The notes below the pieces were generated by a model. That model was not told the DNA's origin, did no database searches, and saw only the letters and a program-made list of their open reading frames with translations. Below are positions 12,780 through 24,584 of a stretch of DNA of 64,000 bases, in pieces (the first letter of the stretch is position 1; every line of letters starts with the position of its first letter). This DNA is from Brevipalpus yothersi (lineage: Eukaryota; Arthropoda; Arachnida; Trombidiformes; Tenuipalpidae): NCBI GenBank assembly GCA_003956705.1, contig QZCP01000160.1, forward strand, positions 1 through 64,000, in the 5' to 3' direction. A program made the translations under genes and the position numbers.

Positions 12780-13866
12780 CTAATTGTCCAACCTATAAGT
12801 GTCAATATAATAATTACTGTATATCTACGGATCTTTTGTGTGATGGTGTGGATCACTGTGGTGATAAGAGTGATGAAACTCATCATGCTAATTGTTACTG
12901 TGAGTATATCTACTTTAAATCATGTATTAATGATCTGAAAAAATCTTCCGAATACATATTGCATTCAATTCTGATATGCTTATTCCCTCACTAATTACCT
13001 ATTCTCTATTCAATCCCATAGATGAAGAAGACACAGGCTCAATATTCGGTTTACCGGTTCACGTTTTTATAGTGACCGTAGGAGCTGTATTCTTAACGTG
13101 TCTAGTGTGTGTAATAGGTAAGCAAAATTTTTTGACCAATTCAATCGATTTTCTATGAAAAAGCTGTTGGATTTATTTCGATAGATAATTTGAACTCAAA
13201 TTTATGCAAAAATCCTAAGTTTTAAGCTCTCTTCATGGATAGATTTATTCAAAAATTTAGATCAATCATGCTGTATTTTGATAGCTTATAATATTTTCAC
13301 CTTATATATTTGAATTTAGGATCCAATTCCAGCAAATTATGAAATTATCATTGAGTTTTCAATTCAAATACACTGTTCCAATTACAATGTTCAAATTTAT
13401 TCTCCACAGGATTAGCTATCTATTTGTGTAAACGTGAACAGCAAATGTATCAAGCACAGCAACAAAGAATTTCCTCATATCATCATCAATTAGGCACATC
13501 AATTTTAGCACATCCAGCCTCATACACAGGTGAGTAGTAACATTTATCGCAGATTCACATTCCCTGAATTATAATATCAGAGGGTAAAATTCAATTCAAT
13601 TCAATCCCTCTTCCATAGAGAATACCATATTCACTTATATATTCTCTTCCACACATCATCTTCCAGGATCCATGAATGCAACCTTAAGTCCTCCGAGCCA
13701 AAGATTTGCCACTTTGCCTTTGCCTAAAAGAGGAGACAAGTCACCACCTCCATATTCTGGCTCTGTGGTAAACAATTTATCAAGTCATCATATAATGGGA
13801 AATATGAATGCAAATACACCCACAACACCAGCACTACAGCAAATAGTGTACTATTCGCCCAAATGA
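12780..13866 (+). CDS. LDL-receptor class A single-pass membrane protein, 3' exons only
   Basis: Four exons with matching phases: 12780-12899, 13022-13117, 13410-13529, 13667-13866. The first is one LDLa repeat with six cysteines and the acidic calcium motif DGVDHCGDKSDE. The second gives a short acidic linker and one hydrophobic span (PVHVFIVTVGAVFLTC). The cytoplasmic tail is Gln/His/Pro-rich, contains a PPPY motif that could bind WW-domain proteins, and ends YYSPK. Upstream exons with the initiator and signal peptide are not found, so the gene is 5' incomplete here. A juxtamembrane LDLa recalls CUB/LDLa proteins such as the Neto type, but no CUB domain is visible, so the family is not assigned. 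Confidence 0.8.
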
Positions 13867-15333
13867 TCAGGATCGCTATCGATTTTAACTATTCAAAAAA
13901 GAAAAGATTTTTTTTTGTATCACAACTATCCAAACGAAATGTCAATAACAGCCCACTTTTGATAGATCAAAATGGAGGGCGATTTTTGTGCATTCAAATG
14001 GTACGAATAATTGTGATGATCGAAATGAGATTGAATAACGATATCAAAGTCTCAATCTTTGATCAGCATCAATATATTACTTGTCTGGTTGAGAGCTCAG
14101 TTATAGAGAGTGTCGAAATGTTTACTCCTCTTCCTCTTTTTCAACATCATCATTGATGAGGACCAACCACAGGACATAATCTCAGGATGCTCATTACTCT
14201 CTCTTTTTGTCTCTTTTTTTGATACCAATCATACCATCACATTAACAAGTTTGGACATACATTCAACCAGAATAAAAAGTTTCAAGTGCTGTATTTATGT
14301 TGTGGTTGATTCTCATGATGACTTCGAAAACAATAATGATAATGCTTGACCGTCGTTTTTGGTCAATGATTTTTTGAAGTTTAAAACTTCATCTTCTCTT
14401 CTATTCTTTTAGTGTGATGCGAAAACAAAATTCAACTCTTTTGAAACGGATCTCGATCATAATTCTCTCATTCTCTATGGATGAAGCCAGTGGTGAGTAT
14501 CTGAAATTCAGTGAACATTCTCAGTATCAATAGGCTAATGTGAATTTTCTTGTCCTTACTTTAGCCTAGGATCGATATTCAAGGGTGTGCTTCCAGCGAA
14601 AATTTTGGATCCAAAGTCGATATACTCAATAATGGTTTTTTCCACCTTGAATGCCGAAAACAAAAACTTTGAGATTGATAAATTCTGAATAATATTAAAA
14701 AAAGAATGAAATTAGCCGGTGTGAACACAGTTTAACCAGATGGAGTGCTGTATTTTCTATTCATTAATTGTTTGGATACTAAAAAAATTCTATGTACATG
14801 AATATTTGTCGATCCGTTATTCTTTTCTATTCTACGTTCGATACTTCCGATATTTCATGTTCCGTGTTGATAATATGAGAGGCGCAAAAAACTCTAAGCA
14901 ACATCAGTACATTGAACATGGTAGAACAGTAGTTTTTGATGAACTAGAACAACTAAGCAGAATAGAACAAATATTTTTATGGGAAAAATTGCATGATGAA
15001 TTCAGCTTACTTGACTAATAGTCATTGGACACGAGTGGTCATCAAAACTCAAGTCATTGGTCATTGGTCAGCTATGATTACTATGGATCACATTCGAGGT
15101 CCAAAGTAATCATAACGGTTTCCTAACCGAAATGAGTGTACAAACATATGGGACAATAATCTAGGGTGCAATAAGGTTTCATGATAGAAAATTTGTTTCA
15201 GTAGGTGAAAACAATCAGTTCGAGAAATGAATGAGGATGTTGACCATCGAATGTCATTGAATTGAGTATTCGTGAATCCAAAGAAATTCTTTTTTTTTCA
15301 ATCAAAAAGTGACAACTAAGTAGTGAACTTTGA
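13867..15333. other. Intergenic stretch
   Basis: AT-rich sequence between the LDLa gene and the guanylyl cyclase. It would hold the 3' UTR of the former and the promoter of the latter. An open frame at 14740-15018 (about 92 codons) lacks recognisable motifs and I do not call it a gene. Confidence 0.6.
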
Positions 15334-17762
15334 ATGAAAATGACACAAATCTGCTGCTTTCTAATATTGTTTGTTAAATTTGCAATCGGTGTTATATGGA
15401 TCAACTGTTCTACAAGTTCTGCCCAAACAAACTCATCGATTGCAAGTCAATCGAGTCCGATGATCCCAAATCGACTTGTGGCCAATGATGATCCAATGAC
15501 GATCAATATTCTGGGTCTTTTCGTTAGAGATTCAGAAATAGGTATCGAAACGAGTATAGTTCATGCGGCTCTAGAGCTAGCTGCAGTGGAAGTTCGCAAA
15601 CTTTATCCAAAAATGAGAATAAATTTTCGAGCTCGAATTGGAAATAATACATGTTTAACCAATAATGCCGGTGTTTTAGCAGCGGAAGAATATTACACTC
15701 GAGGTGTTACAGCATTTGTTGGACCTGCATGTAGTTTAGCCCTGAAAACTGTCGCTAGAATGTCATCATATTGGAATGTACCAGTACTAACAGCCGGTGG
15801 TTTTGGAAATGAATTTTCTGACAAAAATCTGTACCCAACATTAATTCGATTAGCATTCTCCACAGGTGAGTTATATAAATTCTTTGAGCCATGTATTTGT
15901 TCAAAATTTTGAGAAAATTCAGCTAAAAATCCTCCAAAAAACGATTGAAAGCACTTTAATTTCTCTAACTTCGATCAAAGTATGCTTTTTAGCGTTTCCA
16001 CAAGCTTTTGATCACTTTTCACAATATTTCAATGTTCAATTCAGCTTATTTTCGGCGATTTCAATCGATTTTTTTGATAGATCAAGCGGCTAGTTTTGTG
16101 ATGGAAATACTGAAAAACTTTTATTGGAGACACTTGGCAATATTGATTGATGAATCTGATATCGGATCCAAATTGATGAAAGACAGTATCGAACAAGAAA
16201 TTAAGAATCATAACTATTTAAATGAGAAAGAAACCATTTCTTATGGTCTTTTTTCACTCAAATCAAGAGAAGAAGATCCCAATAATTATGCGAAAACTCT
16301 GATTCAGATGAGTACTATCGCCAGAAGTGAGTAAATTGCCAATTTTGAGAATTCTTTCGATTAATTTTAAATGTTTTTGAACTTTTAGTATTCTTCATTG
16401 TTGTTCGAGAGGATAAAATTCGAGACATTCTTTTGAAAGCGTACGATCTGAAAATGAATAACGGAGAGTATGCATTCGTTGGAATTCAATTAGTGAAAGC
16501 AAATACCAAATTCAGTGAATTACCTTGGTTCATTTCCGGTGATCCTCGGAGTAGAGATGCCAGAATAATGTTTGAATCGTACATGGAAGTGAACGTTAAA
16601 GTTCCAACATCACCTCAATACACCATGTTTGTGGATCAAGTGGTTAAACATGCAACTAAAACTCTAAAATCTTCGGCCAATGAAGGAGATGTGAGAATAA
16701 TCATTTAGAGTAGTGAAATGATTGACAAAAATCTTTTCTTTTTGTGGTTTCCTTTTGGTACCTTTTTTTACTGATGTGTTTTTGTGTGCATAAATGTGTA
16801 CTCGTTACTTTCTCAATTTTTTCAATAGCAGTCAAACTTACAGGTAAATGCTCTTGTGGCCGCATTCTATGATTGTCTGATGCTGTATGTAAAAGTTGCC
16901 AATGAATCGATCATCAAAGGACAAAATTTTCTCGATGGCCGGGCCTTGGTACACAGTCTCCACAATCGGACAATTTCAGGTAACGGTTAATTCAATTTTG
17001 ATGAAATGCTCGTATAGCAAGTTTCCAATTGAAATTCACTAATTTTCGAGCAAATTCAAGGTCTCACTGGTGATATCGTTGTCAATCAAAATGGAGACCG
17101 AGATGCTGATTACATACTGACCGATATGGATCCCCTTTCTGGGACCATGAGACCCGTTGCGGTATACTATGGAGGTCAAAAATCGTATGAAGAAATTTTA
17201 CAAACTCCAATCCACTGGCCTAATAATAAGAATTCACCTCCACCCGATGTGCCGGAATGCGGGTTCACCGGAAACGATCCGAAATGTCAAGAAAAAGGTT
17301 CGTAAAAAGTGTATCACTTATGAAAAACAAAATACTTTATTGAATCAATTGAGAAAAATTTTAGGAATGTTCATGGTGGTCACAGCATCATTGATAATTT
17401 TGGCAATAATAGTGGTAATCGCTGGTACAGCAGCATACACAGTGGCCCGTCGAATAAAATATGAATCACAATTGACCGATATGTGGTGGAAAATTAATTG
17501 GGAAGATTTGGTTTTTGCTGAACGAACGGCTGGAAAAAGATCGACATTATCACTGGGAATAAGTGAAAATAGTTTCAGACGAACAGCAGCAAGCTCTGTA
17601 TCGGCTTTATCAATGGCAAGTTCCATGAACACCACATTAAAAAATATTCATGGTGTCATGGTGGCAATGCATAAGGTAAGTTGATCAGATGAATGGAAAA
17701 AAATTTTTCGCTCTCAACACTCTATCCTTCATTAGTACTAAAGTTTTGATTATTATTATCAT

Positions 17763-17832
<70 letters not shown>

Positions 17833-20191
17833 AATTGGCACCATTTTCTCTCACTTAACTCCCATCATTTTGAATGATCAAGGGCATTCGAGTAGCTGTC
17901 AAGTGCGTGCCAATGAAAAATTTTACTCTCACAAGAGCTTTATTGATGGAACTCAAGTTGGTGAGTCATTTTTGATTGCAGGATGGAAAGAAAAATTTTT
18001 CTCTATTAACAATTGAATAAGCTTACTAACTCAATACGAATTCTCCTTCCAAAATATCCGATAGATCAGAGAAGTTAATCATGACAATTTGTGCAGATTA
18101 GTGGGACTATGTGTTGATGAGCCGGAAAAAGCGGTCGTAACCGAGCTGTGTGCTCGTGGTAGTTTGAGAGATATGTTGGAAAATGATTCCATAAAAATTG
18201 ACTGGCTTTTCAAGTATGCCATAATTACTGACATAGCTGAGGGAATGGCTTTTCTTCATGCATCACCCATACCTTACCATGGAAATCTACGATCAACCAA
18301 TTGTCTAATAAACGGCCGATTTACGGTAAAAATTACAGGATTCGGGCTCACTGAGCTAGCTAGACAAATAGATCGTAAAGATGACTACAATCCTAGAAAA
18401 TTATTTTGGAAAGCTCCTGAACACCTTCGTGATCGTGATCCATTCATGGCCGGATCAGTTAAGGGTGATGTTTACGCTTTTGGTATTATTCTGCAAGAAA
18501 TTATCACGCGATGTGGACCCTTTGAATCGATGGAAAGACTGGGAAGAAGAAAATTTCACTTGGAACCAGATGAAATACTTGACAGAATTAGGTAATCGAT
18601 CGATGATGTTTTGTCAAAATATCCTATCTTGTCCCCGAATCTGGACAAGAAGAAAAAGTGGATTAAGATTAATTTTATCATGAGAAACCACTAATACCAT
18701 TTCGTCAATGCCATATCTTTCCATTAGAATGGGATCGATTCCTCCATTTCGACCAGAAGTGGCACCAGATGAAGCTCCCAAAGAGTTGATAAAGTTAATG
18801 CAAACTTGCTGGTCAGAATCACCTGATTCGAGACCAGAGTTTACTCAAATTAAACCTTGGCTCAGGAGAATAACAAAAGGTATATCAAGTCGAAACTTTT
18901 TGGACAATCTTCTCCATCGAATGGAACAATATACGAACAATTTGGAAAGAATGGTGGAAGAGAAAACTCAATCATTGATGGAGGAGAAAAAGAATACCGA
19001 ACAAATATTATATCAACTTTTGCCTAAATTCGTTGCCGAAGAATTGAAGCAAGGAAAAATGATCAAACCGGAAGCCTTCGATTGTGTGACCATATTTTTC
19101 TCCGACATTGTCGGCTTCACCGCTCTATCGGCCGACAGCAATCCTTTCCAAGTAGTCGCTCTACTAAACGATTTATACACAGCATTTGATGGAATCATTG
19201 ACAATTACGATTGCTATAAGGTAGAAACTATTGGGGACGCCTACATGGTAGCTTCTGGCTTACCAATACGAAATGGTAAGAAATTAACGCCCATCGATAG
19301 CTAGATCCTATTCTATCTTGTGGGATAGATTTGTGAAATTGTAACGATTCTTGTGTGAAATATCTTTATTCTTTTTCCACTTTGACAATCTTGACCTTGT
19401 CTTGTGACATAACTTTTTCCATCAGGTAATGAACATGCACGCCAAATTGCAAGAATGGCCATTAATATACGAGATATGATGAGAGACTTTCGAGTGTCCC
19501 ATAAGCCTGATCATAGATTAAAAGTAAGAATTGGTATACACACGGGACCATGTGTGGCGGGAATAGTAGGAACAAAAATGCCAAAATACTGCCTTTTTGG
19601 GGACACAGTGAACACAGCATCTAGAATGGAAAGTAACGGCGAGCCACTTAAAATTCAAATATCAAAAGCTCACAAGGAAATGTTGGAAAAGTTCAAATCA
19701 TTCATTATCACCCCCAGGGGAGAAGTAGACATTAAGGTAAGATGAACAAAGAATGTGAGTGAGAGAAGGAGAGAGAAAGAGATAGATAGAGTTTTAGTCA
19801 GAGTGAGAAAGAGAAAGAGAGATAGAATATATAGATAGAAGAACACATTGATCACGAAAAAATTTTAGAGCTAAAATTTTGTTCTTAGCTTGCTGTAATC
19901 CAAATAATCCAGGCTAATATACACACATTAATCATTTTATCATTTCCTCTCTGGCCCCTTTCCTCCTGATTTCTGACCATAACTAATGACTAATACATTG
20001 GAAAAAAGGGCAAGGGTATTATGAAAACTTATTGGTTGGAGGGCGAGATCGATGCGAAGAAAGGTCCGGAGCAGAAATGCATACCACAGCAACCGGAAGG
20101 ACACCACTTGAAAGAACGGGACAAAAAGAAAAGTATAGATGACGAGGTGACGGTGGTGGTGGATAAAAGTGACAAGGAGAAAACAATTTAA
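15334..20191 (+). CDS. Receptor-type guanylyl cyclase, natriuretic-peptide-receptor-like
   Basis: Makes cGMP at the plasma membrane in response to an extracellular ligand. Eleven exons: 15334-15865, 16081-16326, 16389-16690, 16844-16979, 17061-17297, 17365-17675, 17883-17960, 18065-18591, 18728-19275, 19426-19736, 20009-20191. They sum to 1136 residues, close to NPR-A/B size. Order: hydrophobic signal peptide; periplasmic-binding-like ANF ligand domain; one membrane span after GMFMVVTASLI; kinase-homology domain with VAVK retained but HGN and GFG in place of HRD and DFG, so a pseudokinase as usual in this family; coiled-coil hinge; cyclase domain with FFSDIVGFT, KVETIGDAYMV and YCLFGDTVNTASRM, which carry the metal aspartates and the Glu/Cys of GTP specificity. 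The 183-nt last exon encodes a charged tail. Its stop overlaps that of the V-ATPase c gene. Which arthropod cyclase it is orthologous to is unresolved. Confidence 0.93.
17765..17828. repeat. (CT)n microsatellite inside a guanylyl cyclase intron
   Basis: About 32 CT units within the 207-nt intron 17676-17882. It begins about 90 nt after the donor and ends 54 nt before the acceptor. As a long polypyrimidine run in the sense strand it could influence splicing, but that is inference. Confidence 0.96.
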
Positions 20192-20835
20192 CTTGATGCC
20201 TTTCCTATCAGGATAAGGGACACAATCAAACCATACAGTCCCAATACTTCGGCGAAAATCAGAATTAAAACCATTCCCACAAATAGGCGAGGCTGTTGTG
20301 CGGTACCACGAACACCGGCATCACCGACAACACCGATAGCGAAACCAGCCGCCAAACCAGACAACCCAACGGATAGGCCGGCACCCAAATGAAGGAAACC
20401 ATGGAAGAGTGAATATGCTGGTGGGGTTTTTAGATTAGTTGCAATTAATGCACCTACTACTACACCATAGATACCTGGATAGATAATGGGAGAGAGAGAG
20501 AGAGAGAGAGAGATGGAAAGAGAGAGAGAAAGAGAGAGGGAGAAATAGAAGAAGGGAAGCAGATGTCAGTAAATAGAGAGCAAATTGAATCATGTGTATC
20601 GTGTATTGATGAAAAGGTCATTTAGGTCAACAATAAACGTACCAATAATACCAGCCATAACGATTGGAATAATTGATTTCATGATTAATTCGGGCCGCAT
20701 AACAGCCATGGCAGCAATGCCAGCACCAGCTTTGGCTGTCCCATAAGCAGCACCAAGTGCAGAAAATATCATGGCCGATGCAGAGCCCATGACACCAAAG
20801 AATGGTCCATACACTGGGGCAGCATCACTACTCAT
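20188..20835 (-). CDS. ATP6V0C: V-type proton ATPase proteolipid subunit c
   Basis: Membrane ring subunit of the V0 sector that carries protons across endolysosomal and plasma membranes. Two exons (minus): 20835-20643 and 20474-20188, giving 159 residues, the usual length. Starts MSSDAAPVYGPFFGVMGSAS, has four hydrophobic segments, and keeps the proton-carrying glutamate in LILIFAEVLGLYG plus the conserved GTAQQPRLFVG loop. The intron contains a GA microsatellite. The stop codon lies in the same TTAA as the stop of the convergent guanylyl cyclase, so 3' UTRs must be antisense to each other's coding sequence. Start codons of this gene and of COX15 are 579 bp apart and divergent. Confidence 0.97.
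20490..20513. repeat. (GA)n microsatellite in V-ATPase c intron
   Basis: About 12 GA units, followed by imperfect GA-rich sequence to about 20545, inside the intron. On the transcribed minus strand it is CT-rich just upstream of the acceptor. Confidence 0.93.
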
Positions 20836-21414
20836 TTTGAATTGATATTTAATTGATTTGATTAATTAACAAGAATTTGGTTTAGATGAGATTTCACGGT
20901 ATATGAGTGTGTGTTGATGGAGGTGATGAAGGTGGTAAGGTGGTGGTGGTGGTGGCGGCGACGGTGGAATGGATGTGTGTAGAAGGAAGAGAGAGAGAAA
21001 GAGATTCAGCGAAAAAGATCACTAGGTTTACTGAACACACACACACAAGGTGCTGATTTAATGGATGATGATTTAACGATCAGAGAAAAAAAGGAATTGA
21101 TTTTGATTGCAATGTAAATGAGAGAGAGAAACAAGGTTTTGATTTCACACAGAAAAAATGGTGAATCAAACTTCGCCTCTTAACTTTTCGCGCAGCATAG
21201 CAAGTGCTGCTTATTACTATAATTGTGCTGCCATCGAGTGTTTGTTAATGTTTTGAGTGTGAAAACAGATCGAAAACATGTGAAAAAAAAAATCGAAGTT
21301 TACGAGTTCAAGAGAAAGTTCAGTGGATTCGTTGATTAATTTTAATTTGATTTTGGCGAATTTGAAGTGGGTATGTGTTGAGTGTGAGAGAGAGGTGATT
21401 GGTAATTTGAAATT
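20836..21414. promoter_or_regulatory. Divergent promoter region, V-ATPase c / COX15
   Basis: 579 bp between divergent start codons. Contains a GGT-rich stretch (about 20931-20967), a short CA run and GA patches. No clear TATA box is seen for either gene. Transcription start sites cannot be placed from sequence. Confidence 0.5.
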
Positions 21415-22930
21415 ATGCTTGGTCTTCATCATCATCTTTTCCGGTGTGGTCGCACTTTGTTTAGTGCTAAATTAAAGGTGAGTGTTTGGTGAGAGAATGT
21501 TTGTGTGTATTTGTGTGAGTACATGTGGACTTATATTTGGGCTATTTGATTTCGATTGTAGAGTCCAATTTTGATTAATGGTAAGATTGGGAAAAATTTG
21601 TTGGCGAGAAAAGCTTTTATCGATGCTACCACTAGTCGATTGGAGGTGGACCATAATATCGTGCCACGAGTTCGTAAGGGTGTCGGAATATGGTTTCTCA
21701 GTGTTGCCGGTGCAACGTTTGTGACTGTGGTGGTTGGTGGAGTAACACGACTCACCCGATCGGGATTGTCCATGGTGGATTGGCGATTTTTTAAAGAATT
21801 TCCTCCTAGAAATGAGGAAAAGTGGCTGGAAGAATTTGAATTGTATAAAAAATATCCCGAGTATCAATTGTAAGTGCACTACAATTACGAGCTGTAGGAG
21901 TTTTCGTTCTTAAATGTCCTCTTAACTTGATTGTACTCTTTCAGAGAAAATCATGGAATGTCACTAGAAGAATTTAAGAAGATCTGGTATATGGAATATT
22001 CTCATCGTACTGTCGCAAGATTCACCGGATTAGTAGGCTTCTTGCCATTCTTTTACTTTTGGATTAGAAATGAATTACCTGTCGCAATAGTTCTCAAAGC
22101 ACTGGGACTCAATTCTCTCATTTTGGGACAAGTAAGTTTAAAGCTTTGGAGCTTGAATTTTCCTCTTATCCCATCTTTTATCAAATCTCTCTTCATTCCA
22201 CAGGGATTTCTCGGCTGGTATATGGTCAAGAGTGGCCTGGAGCATGAAACTGCTTCCAAGTACTCTCATCCTCATGTCAGTCATTACCGGTTGGCTGCTC
22301 ATCTCACATTAGCACTTACAGTTTTCAGTTTATCCATTCGCAATGGATTACATTATCTTCTGAAACCAGATAAGGTAAGTTTTGATCAAAAGTGCCAAAA
22401 ACTGTCAAGTATTTCATTCTCTTCCTCTCTTCTTACAGGTCATGGTCACTGGTGCTCATAGTCTTCTGAGAAGAAGCCTAATTGGATTATCAGGCCTTGT
22501 CTTCTTAACTGCAGTATCTGGGGCATTCGTTGCTGGTCTGGATGCCGGTCTAGTTTATAATACATTTCCCAAAATGGCAGACCGGTGGTTCCCATCAGAC
22601 TACTTTGCCAAATTTCCTTTTTATAAGAATTTTCTTGAGAATCCTACTGCCACCCAGTTCAATCATCGATTGATGGCCGAACTATCTGTTGCCTCAGCTT
22701 TGGGAATATGGTTCTTCACAAGAAAGATGGTATTACCTCCTCGTGCAAAATTAGCCATCAGATGTCTTGCAATAGTCGCATGCACTCAATTATCATTAGG
22801 AGTTGCCACCCTACTGTTATATGTACCTAAACCATTAGCTGCACTTCATCAAGCTGGTTCCTTAGGACTGCTTTCGTCTGTTCTGTGGGCAGTTCATGAG
22901 ACCAAACTTCTAAGACTGATCCCAAAATAA
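21415..22930 (+). CDS. COX15: Heme A synthase COX15, mitochondrial
   Basis: Oxidises heme O to heme A in the mitochondrial inner membrane for cytochrome c oxidase. Five exons: 21415-21477, 21562-21869, 21945-22131, 22204-22374, 22439-22930, totalling 406 residues as expected. The 21-codon first exon (MLGLHHHLFRCGRTLFSAKL) is basic and hydrophobic like a targeting presequence. Family motifs include GGVTRLTRSGLSMVDW, EYSHRTVARFTG, GHSxx-type loops, and several membrane segments. Candidate heme-ligand histidines lie in EYSHR, RLAAHLTL, FNHRLMAEL and AALHQAGS. Convergent with ATAT1, with 105 bp between stop codons. Confidence 0.96.
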
Positions 22931-23035
22931 GGAAGCGTATGTATTATCTCTTCATTTGTAAATAACAGGAAAACTTTATTGAATAGAATCAATATTCGAT
23001 GCTTTATTTTGGTTCAAAGATTCACCGAATCTTAT

Positions 23036-23847
23036 TTAGAAAACTTCGGAATGATTATCAGATTCAAAAAATTGTCTATATATGACAAAGTGGTTGTGTT
23101 GTCTTTGAGGTTGATTGAGATTGAAGTGTTTCGATAGAAATGAGATCATTGCTTGAGTTGGCCGGTCAAAAGCGCATCGATTAATACTTATAGATTGACT
23201 TTTTAGAGCATTTGAGAGAAGTAAATAGCCTAATCCTTGTCTCTGTTGAGTGAGATAAAAATCTGTGGATAAAAATGAACAGAGAGTTGTGTGTATGAGT
23301 AGTCGATTTTTTGAATACAGTGTTATCAGAGAGAATTCACTTTAGATGACATACCTAAAATTGAGAAACATTCAGGAATGTTAATCAATTGGCCCTGATT
23401 TTCAAAGAATAAATTTCTTTTACCCACTCGAACGAATCCCAATGCCGATGGATCTGTTAGATCACCAATTTTGGATGTCAATTGCACAAGAAAAAATATA
23501 CTATCTGAATGTTTATTGGGTGAGTATGGTTTAAAAGAGCCACGAATAAATTTTGAATAGCTTGTGATGGGTTCCTTCAGATTTTGAGCATCTGCTGATC
23601 TAATTCCTAGATCATCAATCCATTGTGGCAGTTTATTGCGAATCGATTGTAGTAGTGAACACTCAAACGATCCCATAGAATCAGCTGGATGATGACCAAT
23701 TGTGGATCGCTTGGACGATGGATCATGTCCAAGATTGATCGAATCATTGCCACATATGTACTGATGAGCTGGATGGTGACACAGGCTTAAGTTACCATCA
23801 CTTTTAAATTGAACAATATGTAAATCAGAGGGAAGATTCATTTCCAT
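23036..23847 (-). CDS. ATAT1: Alpha-tubulin N-acetyltransferase
   Basis: Acetylates Lys40 of alpha-tubulin in the microtubule lumen. Two exons (minus): 23847-23355 and 23262-23036, giving 239 residues. Matches the family in order: basic helix ending SADAQNLKEPITS, beta strands LGFVRVGKRNLFF, ILDFY, the acetyl-CoA motif QRQGLGYLL, AFDRPTQAMISFL and HFVIYRQFF. The catalytic aspartate of vertebrate ATAT1 (in AIDRPS) is kept in AFDRPT. The vertebrate cysteine before ILDFY is serine here, with a cysteine two residues earlier. There is no long disordered tail. A minus-strand AATAAA lies at 23008-23003, 28 nt after the stop. Start codons of this gene and HAUS1 are 737 bp apart and divergent. Confidence 0.9.
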
Positions 23848-24584
23848 TAATCAGCACTCAGCAAAGTGTGGTGATCAATCCACATACCAATGATAATTCC
23901 CTAATCAACAAGTACAAGCACAACTGTGTCTGTTGATTTCATCGAAAACCGAAAAAACTCAATCTTAGAACGTTGATCTAACGTTGCAATCCAATCAATT
24001 CACAATACAATCAGTCTCAGTCACGGTAATTGAACACACACATTAAACTGAGCTATTCAAACGTGAATGTGAGTAAGTTACTCTACATAGTCCGGAAGTT
24101 GTTCAGCGTTAATATTTAAAATTTTCGGTCATTGATTGTGAATATTTTAAAGTGTATCAACTAAACTACAAGCATCATTTTTTCGGCCAACATAGTCATC
24201 ACTATCCAGCTCACTGGTCCAATCAACTCAATTCAATGTACACACACATCAACCAATTTAAATCAATACTTTTAATGCGGGCTTTTTGTTTTAGCGGCTT
24301 TTTTACTTGTACATATTGTGACAGCTGATTTTGTGCCATAATCACATGTGATGATGATCATGATTCACTCTCTCTTTTGATATATAATGTTTATTTGATT
24401 GAGAGATTGATTTCATCAGCCTATCAATCGTGATTATTTACCAGTTGATTGGTGTTGGTGTTTGTGTGAATGTATTTGATTAAGAGTTGATTTTGTTAGA
24501 TTGTGAAATTGTTAGCTTATTTTTTTCCCATCAACACACAGAAATAGGAACACACTGTGTTTTGATCATTTCTTGTTTCTCTTA
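23848..24584. promoter_or_regulatory. Divergent promoter region, ATAT1 / HAUS1
   Basis: 737 bp between divergent start codons; AT-rich, with short CA runs. No TATA box or other motif I can place confidently, and no coding potential seen. Confidence 0.45.

Noticed and set aside
14740..15018. 92-codon open frame
   Set aside because: AT-rich, Tyr/Phe-biased translation without motif, initiation context or splice support.
18065..18591. Kinase-homology domain read as an active protein kinase
   Set aside because: HGN replaces HRD and GFG replaces DFG, the normal pseudokinase state of receptor guanylyl cyclases.
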